Source: Orlajensenia sp037404875
GTDB lineage: Bacteria; Actinomycetota; Actinomycetes; Actinomycetales; Microbacteriaceae
Direction: 5' to 3'
DNA: 64,000 nucleotides
Assembly (NCBI RefSeq): GCF_037404875.1
Contig: NZ_JBBELO010000033.1
Span: 124,001-188,000 of the forward strand
The notes under the pieces were generated by a model, which was not told the DNA's origin, did no database searches, and saw only the letters and a list, made by a program, of their open reading frames with translations. Both the position numbers and the translations under genes were made by a program. Within the stretch, counting starts at the first letter, position 1. Each line of letters begins with the position of its first letter. Shown one piece after another: positions 33,500-39,992 of this stretch.

Positions 33500-33611
33500 C
33501 CCGCAGGTGATGTGGGCTCAACGATCCCGCAGTTTCGGTGGGTGCGGACCCGCCGCAACCCGCAAGTTCTGCAGGGTCGCCCGCTCCGACACATTCTGCG
33601 GGCTCGCTGCG

Positions 33612-34247
33612 TCAGTGCTGGTGCCCCGGCGGCACCGAGACGCCGGGAACTCCGCCGTGGTCGTGCGGGTGCCCACCGGCATCCGTCGCCGCCAGCGCGG
33701 GGGTGGCCAGCGCCGCGACCAGAACGGCGCCGCCGGCCAGCCCGACGAGCAGGCGCCAGCCGTCCGCCGCGCTTGGCCGTTCGCCGCTGCGCACGATGCG
33801 GGCGCATTCCAGGGCGACGAAGAGGTCGAACGCGACGGCGGCCGCCAGTGGCAGTGCCGGCAACATCGATGCGCCGGATGCGGTTCCCACGACGCTCAAG
33901 GTGAACGCCGCGGCGACCCACGCCACGGGTGCCGCCGCGGCGAGCGTCATCGCGACCCGTGGCACGGGAAGCCGTCCGGCACGCAGGCCGAGCGTCGCCC
34001 AGATCAGTGAGGCGACGCCGAGCGCGGCGAGCAACGCCCCGAGAAGAGGAGGTGCGCTCGCCGCGACGGCGATCTCGATGAGTCCGGCGCCGAGGGCCGC
34101 GAGAAGCGGCCAGGTCGCTCGGACCGTCCGCGCTCGCGCCCCTGCCGACGGTGTGGTCGCCGTGGCGCTCGTTGCGGGCGCATCCGTCGCCGCCTGCCCC
34201 GGCGTCGCCTTCACGGGCAGCGCCTGCTGGGCCCTCATCGAGATCAT
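33612..34247 (-). CDS. hypothetical membrane protein with His-rich tail
   Basis: A 211-residue protein with an Ala/Thr-rich soluble N-terminus (about 45 residues), five hydrophobic segments between residues 47 and 190, and a C-terminal tail of about 20 residues with five histidines and two acidic residues (HPHDHGG to GHQH) that could bind metal. I do not recognise the family. It lies 12 bases after the DUF4383 gene on the same strand and is probably co-transcribed with it. Its stop touches the repeat array. ATG 34238 is an alternative start. Confidence 0.65.
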   Translation of the reverse strand: MISMRAQQALPVKATPGQAATDAPATSATATTPSAGARARTVRATWPLLAALGAGLIEIAVAASAPPLLGALLAALGVASLIWATLGLRAGRLPVPRVAMTLAAAAPVAWVAAAFTLSVVGTASGASMLPALPLAAAVAFDLFVALECARIVRSGERPSAADGWRLLVGLAGGAVLVAALATPALAATDAGGHPHDHGGVPGVSVPPGHQH

Positions 34248-34259
34248 GGTCGCGTGCGC

Positions 34260-34673
34260 TCAGGCGGTGACGGTGCGCGAACGCTCCGCCTTGTCGGCGG
34301 CCAGGCCGACGCCGAGCAGCACGATGGCACTGGCGAGGTGCAGGAAGTGGTCGGCCGTGTTGAGGGCCAGAACGTTCGCCATCGTTCCGACGAGGAAGAA
34401 GCCCACGATGCCGAGCAGCAGGTATGCCGCGCCGACCACCGTATTCGTCGCCTTGGCGGCTCGCACGCCGCTCAGCCCGGCGATCAGAAGGGCGGCTCCG
34501 ATGAGAAGGTGGGCAACGTTGTGCAGCGGGTTCACCTCGAAGATGCCGAGCAGCAGGCCGCCCTTCGTCGCGATGAATCCGACACCGGCCGTGACGAAGA
34601 ATCCGAGGATTCCGACGAGCAGGTAGACCGCGCCGAAGATCGTGCCGACGAGGCGGTTGGGTGATGACGTCAT
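34260..34673 (-). CDS. DUF4383 family membrane protein
   Basis: A 137-residue protein with four membrane segments. FEVNPLHNVAHLLIGAALL near residue 48 and the late LNTADHFLHLASAIVLLG segment are the paired NxxHN/H motifs of the DUF4383 family, which is widespread in actinobacteria and of unknown function. An AAGGAG ribosome site precedes the ATG. It heads a two-gene unit with the His-rich membrane protein. Confidence 0.85.
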   Translation of the reverse strand: MTSSPNRLVGTIFGAVYLLVGILGFFVTAGVGFIATKGGLLLGIFEVNPLHNVAHLLIGAALLIAGLSGVRAAKATNTVVGAAYLLLGIVGFFLVGTMANVLALNTADHFLHLASAIVLLGVGLAADKAERSRTVTA

Positions 34674-34703
34674 GCTTCACTCCTTGTGTGCTGCGCCAAC
34701 TCG

Positions 34704-34728
34704 GCGCCGTTCGTACGCCGAACGGCGC
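34704..34728. promoter_or_regulatory. palindrome between DUF4383 and POT transporter genes
   Basis: GCGCCGTTCG (34704-34713) and CGAACGGCGC (34719-34728) are perfect complements with a 5-base loop, in the 190-base region between divergent start codons. A less perfect outer pairing (TGTGCTGCGCC with GGCGCACAC) surrounds it. It could be an operator for either gene. Confidence 0.5.
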
Positions 34729-34851
34729 ACACCAGAAGTTCGGAGTCCCATGCGATCGGGATTGGATGCGGAGGGGTCACCAGTCGTCGCGGCTGGCCCC
34801 ATCGTGCGTTGTCGGGAGAATCTCGGCCGCGCGGATGTGCCCCATTCGTGG

Positions 34852-34857
34852 GACACT
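34852..34857 (+). promoter_or_regulatory. possible leaderless -10 element (GACACT) of the POT gene
   Basis: GACACT ends six bases before the GTG at 34864, the same placement as the TANNNT hexamers elsewhere; the same GACACT word with the same spacing precedes the gene at 57166. The first base departs from consensus, so the call is tentative. Confidence 0.35.
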
Positions 34858-34863
34858 GGCGGA

Positions 34864-36354
34864 GTGAGCAGGGTTCCGGACTCCGTCGCAGCTGACGAAG
34901 AACCGCCGGTGGATTCGGCACGCGACCATGGCTTCTTCGGACAGCCGCGGTCGCTGGCGACCGTCTTCGGCGTGGAGATGTGGGAGCGGTTCAGCTTCTA
35001 CGGCATGCAGGGCATCCTGCTCATTTACCTGTACTACTCGGCGACGCGCGGGGGCCTCGACGTACCGCAGGACACGGCGGCCGCGATCGTCGGCGCCTAC
35101 GGCGGTGGTGTCTACCTCTCGACCATCCTCGGTGCCTGGATCGCCGACCGCCTGCTCGGCAGCGAGCGGGTGCTGTTCTACAGCGCCGTCGTCATCATGC
35201 TCGGCCACATCTCCCTCGCGCTGCTTCCGGGATTCTCGGGCGTGATCGTCGGGCTCATCCTCGTGGCCGTGGGTTCGGGCGGGCTGAAGGCCAATGCGAC
35301 CGCGGTCGTCGGCACGCTCTACTCCGAGCACGATCCGCGCCGTGACGCCGGGTTCTCGCTGTTCTACCTCGGCATCAACCTCGGCGCGTTCTTCGGCCCG
35401 TTGCTCACCGGCCTGCTGCAGACCACGCTCGGCTTCCACTGGGGATTCGGCCTCGCCGCCGTGGGCATGGCGATCGGCCTCACCCAGTACGCCATCGGCC
35501 GCAAGCACCTGCCCGCCGCGGCCCACAGGGTGGCGAATCCGCTGCCCCGCGAACGGATGCCGCTGGCGATCGGCATCGCCGCGGCCGCCGTCGTCGTGCT
35601 GCTCATCTGCACCTTCACCGGCCTCATCCGAGCGGAGAACCTCGCACTCATCGTGATCGGCACGACCATCGTCGCGGCCATCGCCTACTTCATCGTCATC
35701 CTCTCGAGTCGGCACATCGACGCAACCGAGCGCTCCCGCGTCTTCGCGTTCATCCCGTTGTTCATCGCCTCGGTCGCCTTCTGGTCGCTGTACCAGCAGC
35801 AGTTCACGGTGCTCACCATCTACTCCGACAAGAAGCTGAACCGCGACCTGCTCGGCTGGGAGATGCCGGTCTCGTGGGTGCAGTCGATCAACCCGATCTT
35901 CATCATCGTGCTCTCGGGCGTCTTCGCCGCCGTCTGGACGAAGCTCGGCACGCGCCAGCCCTCGACGCCGCTCAAGTTCGCGCTCGGCACCATGATCATG
36001 GGCGCGGCCTTCCTGCTCTTCCTGCCCTTCGCCGGAGGCGGGCCGAACTCGACGCCGCTGCTGGCCATCATCGGCATCCTGTTCGTGTTCACCGTGGCCG
36101 AGTTGCTCATCTCGCCGATCGGTCTCTCCGTCACGACGAAACTCGCCCCTCGCGTGTTCAACACGCAGATGGTGGCGCTGTTCTTCCTGTCGGTCGCCCT
36201 CGGCACCGCCATCTCGGGCCAGCTCGCAACGCTCTACTCCGCCGACAACGAGGTCGCGTACTTCGGCGTGCTGGGCGGCATCGCGATCGTGCTCGGAGCG
36301 ATACTCGCCGTGTTCACCCGACCGGTGCTGCGCCTGATGGCCGGGGTGCGCTGA
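34864..36354 (+). CDS. POT family peptide MFS transporter
   Basis: A 496-residue proton-coupled di/tripeptide transporter with about 12-14 membrane helices. FGVEMWERFSFYGMQGILLIYLYY is split here by its known motif ExxERFxYYG near residue 37; the GGVYLSTILGAWIADRLLG segment and the FSLFYLGINLGAFFGPLL segment are equally diagnostic. The GTG at 34864 gives a normal length; the frame is open upstream without family sequence. With the dipeptidase and peptide ABC importer at 47-54 kb it adds to a peptide-using lifestyle. Confidence 0.9.
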   Translation: MSRVPDSVAADEEPPVDSARDHGFFGQPRSLATVFGVEMWERFSFYGMQGILLIYLYYSATRGGLDVPQDTAAAIVGAYGGGVYLSTILGAWIADRLLGSERVLFYSAVVIMLGHISLALLPGFSGVIVGLILVAVGSGGLKANATAVVGTLYSEHDPRRDAGFSLFYLGINLGAFFGPLLTGLLQTTLGFHWGFGLAAVGMAIGLTQYAIGRKHLPAAAHRVANPLPRERMPLAIGIAAAAVVVLLICTFTGLIRAENLALIVIGTTIVAAIAYFIVILSSRHIDATERSRVFAFIPLFIASVAFWSLYQQQFTVLTIYSDKKLNRDLLGWEMPVSWVQSINPIFIIVLSGVFAAVWTKLGTRQPSTPLKFALGTMIMGAAFLLFLPFAGGGPNSTPLLAIIGILFVFTVAELLISPIGLSVTTKLAPRVFNTQMVALFFLSVALGTAISGQLATLYSADNEVAYFGVLGGIAIVLGAILAVFTRPVLRLMAGVR

Positions 36355-36388
36355 GCCGCACGCGCCCCTCCTCAGCTCGGCGCTCGCC

Positions 36389-37897
36389 TCAGACGAGCGC
36401 GCGCGTCGCCTCGAGGGCCCTGTCGAGAGTGGATGCCGGAACGTCGAAGACACGCGCCGCCTCGCTCTCGCCGTCGAAGGCACGCCAGCCCGGGTCGCCG
36501 CTGCGCACGAACCCCACGGCGGCGGCGTGCATCTCGTCGGCGAGCTGCTGGGGAGGGTGCCCTCCGGCGAGTGCCTCCACCCCGTCGGCGTCCAGGCAGT
36601 CGAAGAAGAACGGCACGTCGAGGCAATGCACCGCGAGCCCGTACACCGGCGAGAACCACGAGAAGCGGTAGAGCCAGGTGCCCGCGGCCGCGCCGCCCGC
36701 TTCGGCGGCCGCCGCGCGTGCCTCGGCGATCGCGAGGGCGTACGCCCGGAACATCCGATCGGTGATGTAACGCCCGACGATGCGCGCGGTTCCCGGCAGG
36801 TCGCGATTGGCGGCGAGGTAGGCCCGCCGCGCCGCCTTGGGCATGCCCGCCTTGCCGAGAATCAGGCCGGCCGGCACGAAGCGCAGCTTGCCCGCGGCCG
36901 ACGTGAGGATCATGGAGAACTCGTCGTCGTTGGCACCGAGCACGAGCGGCTTGTCGGCGCCGACACCGGCCCGGATGGCGTCGAGGGTGGGTCGAGTGAT
37001 GAGGTCGCCGTCGACGACGGGCGCCCACGGGAGCCCTTCATCGAGCATGCTGCGCATGATGTCGAGCGGGTTGGTTCCGGCGACCGGCTCCCCGATCTTC
37101 TTCTGGATCTCCAGCAGCCGCTGCTCGTCGACCCCGGCGAAGCCCGCAAGGGTGTTCGGTACGCCCGCGGCAGCGGCCATCCGCTCGCTCGCCGCGCGGG
37201 CATCCGTCGCCGCGATATCGGCGGGTGGCGCCGAGATCGCGTACACCGCGCTGAAGAGCGACTGGGCCCGCTCCATGCCGAGCAGGGTGAGCACGGCACT
37301 GCCGCCGGCGGACTGGCCCGCGATCGTCACCCGCTGAGGGTCGCCGCCGAAGGAACGGATGTTGTCGCGCACCCACTCGAGGGCGAGCAGCCAGTCGAGC
37401 ACCGCCCGATTGGCGGGGGCGTCGGGAATGGCGCCGAAGCCGTCGAATCCGAGGCGGTACGAGATCGTGACAGTCACGACGCCGTCGCGGTTGAAGGCTG
37501 CCCCGTCGTACCAGGGGCTCGCGGGAGAACCCGCAGTATATCCACCGCCGTGGATGTAGACCAGCACCGGGAGCCCGGCATCCGCCGTGGTCGGGCGCGG
37601 CGTGAAGACGTTCAGGTTGAGCGTGGAGCTGCCCGGCACGCTCGGCTCGGGAATGATGGTCGGGGCGTCGGCGGTGCCCCGCTGCGGTGTCGCCCCGTAC
37701 TCGAGAGCGTCCCGGATGCCGTCCCACGGCCGGTGCGACACCGGTGCGGCGAAGCGCAGGTCGCCGACGGGCGGCTCGGCGAAGGGAATGCCGAGGAACG
37801 CCGCGCTTCGCGCAGCGTCGCCCGGCCCCGAGCGCCAGCGCCCGCGCACGCGTCCCGCGGCGGTGGCCACCTCGACGAGGTCCTCGGTCTGCGTCAT
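36389..37897 (-). CDS. type-B carboxylesterase
   Basis: A 502-residue carboxylesterase family enzyme. The oxyanion segment YIHGGGYTAGSPASPWYDGA is near residue 118, the nucleophile serine lies in GQSAGG near residue 193, and FLGIPFAEPPVGDLRF near the start is the family entry motif. Ester substrate unknown; p-nitrobenzyl-esterase-like members cleave plant or aromatic esters. GGAGAGG precedes the ATG. It follows the TetR gene by 18 bases in the same direction and is probably part of the TetR transcript. Confidence 0.9.
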   Translation of the reverse strand: MTQTEDLVEVATAAGRVRGRWRSGPGDAARSAAFLGIPFAEPPVGDLRFAAPVSHRPWDGIRDALEYGATPQRGTADAPTIIPEPSVPGSSTLNLNVFTPRPTTADAGLPVLVYIHGGGYTAGSPASPWYDGAAFNRDGVVTVTISYRLGFDGFGAIPDAPANRAVLDWLLALEWVRDNIRSFGGDPQRVTIAGQSAGGSAVLTLLGMERAQSLFSAVYAISAPPADIAATDARAASERMAAAAGVPNTLAGFAGVDEQRLLEIQKKIGEPVAGTNPLDIMRSMLDEGLPWAPVVDGDLITRPTLDAIRAGVGADKPLVLGANDDEFSMILTSAAGKLRFVPAGLILGKAGMPKAARRAYLAANRDLPGTARIVGRYITDRMFRAYALAIAEARAAAAEAGGAAAGTWLYRFSWFSPVYGLAVHCLDVPFFFDCLDADGVEALAGGHPPQQLADEMHAAAVGFVRSGDPGWRAFDGESEAARVFDVPASTLDRALEATRALV

Positions 37898-37915
37898 CGC
37901 ATCCTCTCCGTCGGA

Positions 37916-38503
37916 TCAGCGGGTGTTCGCGGCCTCGGACCGACCGACGATCTGCACGAGGTACTCCATGTGCGCGGCCATGTCGATCGAGGGATCGAGC
38001 ATCCACTGCGTCTGCAGTCCGTCCATGACGGCGGCCAGGATGGTCGCCCACTTGGCGCCGTCCACGCCGGCGGGAAGGCTAGAGGCTTCGGGGCGAGCGG
38101 CGATGTCGCGGGCGATGTACTCGCGCAGGGTGGCGTAGCGCTGCCGGAAGAACTCGTGGGCGGGGTGGTCGGCATCCGTCGCCGCGGTCGAGAGCTGGGC
38201 GTACAACTGCACGAGGCCGGGCACCTTGGCATTGTGCCGCACGAGCGAGACCAGTCCGGAATGCAGGTCGGTCATCTCGCTCGAGACCGTGTCGAGCTCG
38301 TCGCGCTTGCGCAGAATCTCCTGGAAGAGCTCCTCCTTGGACGAGAAGTAGTGCAGCAGGCCGGCCTGGCTGAGGCCGACCGCATCGGCGAGTTCGCGCA
38401 CGGAGGTCTTGCGGTAGCCGTTGCGCGCGATCACCTCGAGGGCGGTCGTGAGGATCTCCTCGCGCTTGGCGACGCCCTTCGCATACTGCCCCCGTCCCGC
38501 CAT
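37916..38503 (-). CDS. TetR family transcriptional regulator
   Basis: A 195-residue TetR regulator with its helix-turn-helix at residues 12-58 (EEILTTALEVIARNGYRKTSVRELADAVG in part, LSQAGLLHYFSSKEELF) and a ligand-binding C-terminus. It is divergent from the MFS/GH3 genes with 99 bases between, which hold a palindrome over the MFS promoter, so it likely represses that operon and itself. TACGAT (38510-38515) lies six bases before the ATG, a leaderless layout. Confidence 0.9.
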   Translation of the reverse strand: MAGRGQYAKGVAKREEILTTALEVIARNGYRKTSVRELADAVGLSQAGLLHYFSSKEELFQEILRKRDELDTVSSEMTDLHSGLVSLVRHNAKVPGLVQLYAQLSTAATDADHPAHEFFRQRYATLREYIARDIAARPEASSLPAGVDGAKWATILAAVMDGLQTQWMLDPSIDMAAHMEYLVQIVGRSEAANTR

Positions 38504-38509
38504 GGCTCG

Positions 38510-38515
38510 ATCGTA
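38510..38515 (-). promoter_or_regulatory. leaderless -10 element (TACGAT) of the TetR gene
   Basis: TACGAT on the minus strand ends six bases before the ATG at 38503. The divergent MFS promoter starts 14 bases away. Confidence 0.55.
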
Positions 38516-38528
38516 AACCGAAGGCCAC

Positions 38529-38557
38529 TTGAGATTGAAAACCGAGCGCCGTATTGT
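38529..38557 (+). promoter_or_regulatory. sigma-70-type promoter of the MFS/GH3 operon
   Basis: TTGAGA (38529-38534) and TATTGT (38552-38557) are separated by 17 bases, a good match to the housekeeping consensus, and lie about 46 bases before the MFS ATG, which has an AAAGGA ribosome site. The operator-like palindrome at 38537-38561 overlaps the spacer and -10. Confidence 0.6.
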
Positions 38558-38561
38558 TTTC
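38537..38561. promoter_or_regulatory. putative TetR operator
   Basis: GAAAAC (38537-38542) and GTTTTC (38556-38561) form an interrupted palindrome of 25 bases that covers the -10 and part of the spacer of the MFS promoter. Position next to a divergent TetR gene makes it the best operator candidate. Confidence 0.5.
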
Positions 38562-38602
38562 GCCAGGCCTCACCGTCGAGGTCCCCGAAAGGACACCCGC
38601 AC

Positions 38603-39880
38603 ATGACAACGACGTCAGCCACGCTTCCCCCGGAGGCAGCCGAAGGCCTCGAAAATCCGCGCCCGCTCGTGAAGGGCACGATCCGGCGCCTGCTCGGCTG
38701 GATCATCCCGGCCAACTTCTCGATCTTCATCCTCTGGGGGGCGATCCCGGGCGTGCTGCTGCCACTGCAGATCACCGCGATCGACCCCGAGAACCGTGTC
38801 GGCAGCCTCGCCGTGGTCTCGACCGTCGGGGCGTTCCTCGCGATGCTCGCGCAGCCGATCGCGGGCACCATCTCCGACCGCACGCGGAGCCGCTTCGGCC
38901 GCCGTGCGCCGTGGATGGTGGCCGGCGTGCTCGTCGGCGGCCTCGCCCTCGTGGGCATCGCAAGCGCGAGCACCATCCTGCAGGTCGCCATCGCCTGGTC
39001 GATCGTGCAGATCGCGTACAACTTCACGCAGGGGCCGCTGAGCGCGATCCTTCCCGACCGCGTGCCCCGAAGTGCCCGTGGCACGTTCTCGGCGCTTGCT
39101 GGTCTGGGCGCCATGCTCGGTGCCCTTGGGGGCCAGATCGTCGGTGCGATGTTCGCGAAGAACATCCCGGCCGGATACCTGCTGTTCGCGGGCCTCGCCC
39201 TCATCGTGATCGTGCTGTTCGTGCTGTTCAATCCTGATCACCCCAGCACGGATGCTCCTCGCGAGCGGTTCGTGCTCGGCGATTTCCTGCGCACCTTCTG
39301 GGTGAACCCGGTGAAGCACCCCGACTTCTTCTGGGCCTTCACGGGCCGGCTCCTGCTCTACACCGGCTACTTCGCCGTCACCGGCTACCAGCTCTTCATC
39401 CTCTCCGCCTACATCGGGCTCGGCGATGACGGTGCGGCGGCCATGATTCCGCTGTTCGGTCTCGTGAGCCTGGCCGGCATCATCGTCGGCACCGTCGCAT
39501 CCGGACCCCTCAGCGACCGGCTCGGCCGACGCAAGGTCTTCGTCTTCATCTCGTCGGTGCTCGTCGGTGTCACCCTCGTCGTGCCGATGGTGATGCCCAC
39601 GGTGAACGGCTGGTTCATCTTCGCCGCGGTATCGGGCCTCGGCTTCGGCATCTTCCAGTCGGTCGACCAGGCGCTCATGAGCGAGGTACTGCCCTCATCG
39701 GCCTCGTTCGGCAAGGATCTCGGCGTGGTGAACATCGCAGCGACGCTGCCGCAGACGCTCGCCCCCGCGGTCGCCGGCGCGATCGTGCTCGCGTTCGGCT
39801 ACGTCGGGCTCTTCCCCGTTGGCATCGTGCTCTCGATCCTCGGCGCCTTCGCCGTCTGGTTCATCAAGGCCGTGCGCTGA
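38603..39880 (+). CDS. MFS transporter, sugar/glycoside type
   Basis: A 425-residue permease with about twelve membrane helices. The PIAGTISDRTRSRFGRRAPWM segment near residue 90 is the MFS A-motif in the form seen in GPH/sugar-cation-like and glycoside transporters; SGPLSDRLGRRKVF near residue 300 is the second copy. The ATG at 38603 follows AAAGGA; the frame is open far upstream antisense to the TetR and esterase genes, which is not coding. The GH3 beta-glucosidase gene follows after 112 bases, so it may import beta-glucosides (inference). Confidence 0.87.
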   Translation: MTTTSATLPPEAAEGLENPRPLVKGTIRRLLGWIIPANFSIFILWGAIPGVLLPLQITAIDPENRVGSLAVVSTVGAFLAMLAQPIAGTISDRTRSRFGRRAPWMVAGVLVGGLALVGIASASTILQVAIAWSIVQIAYNFTQGPLSAILPDRVPRSARGTFSALAGLGAMLGALGGQIVGAMFAKNIPAGYLLFAGLALIVIVLFVLFNPDHPSTDAPRERFVLGDFLRTFWVNPVKHPDFFWAFTGRLLLYTGYFAVTGYQLFILSAYIGLGDDGAAAMIPLFGLVSLAGIIVGTVASGPLSDRLGRRKVFVFISSVLVGVTLVVPMVMPTVNGWFIFAAVSGLGFGIFQSVDQALMSEVLPSSASFGKDLGVVNIAATLPQTLAPAVAGAIVLAFGYVGLFPVGIVLSILGAFAVWFIKAVR

Positions 39881-39943
39881 ACTCCGCGTCCACGTGCGGT
39901 GACCTCGGCGTCCACGTGCACTGAACTCCGCGTCCACCCCTGG
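39878..39943. repeat. three tandem 22-bp direct repeats
   Basis: Units start at 39878, 39900 and 39922 and share TGAACTCCGCGTCCAC with few changes; the third diverges at its end. The first unit begins exactly with the TGA stop codon of the MFS gene. The array fills most of the gap before the GH3 gene. Confidence 0.85.
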
Positions 39944-39992
39944 CGTTCCTCCCTCTGAGGGGCGCACCATCGAAACAACCCTGAGGAGAACA

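Larger units (their letters stand above)
33137..33610. repeat. dense array of about 16 short CCCGCAG / GGTGGGT units
   Basis: About 474 bases fill the whole gap between the MFS gene and the His-rich membrane protein gene. Units are 25-34 bases and of two kinds: CCCGCAGTTTCGGTGGGT with a 13-15-base tail, and self-complementary CCCGCAGATTCTGCGGGT with TCGCCGAT after it. The first four units repeat every 31 bases (33137, 33168, 33199, 33230). Exact GGTGGGT occurs six times. The minus-strand frame stays open for over 400 bases but encodes only the repeat (THRNCG words), and unit lengths are not multiples of three. It is not CRISPR-like, as there are no unique spacers. Confidence 0.85.

Noticed and set aside
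33102..33521. 139-codon minus-strand frame inside the repeat array
   Set aside because: It encodes only translated repeat words (THRNCG, RRLITHRNCG), unit lengths are not multiples of three so the frame is kept by chance, and there is no ribosome site or conserved fold.
33137..33610. CRISPR array
   Set aside because: Repeats are short, variable and self-complementary, the segments between them also repeat, no unique spacers of equal length exist and no cas genes are in the window.
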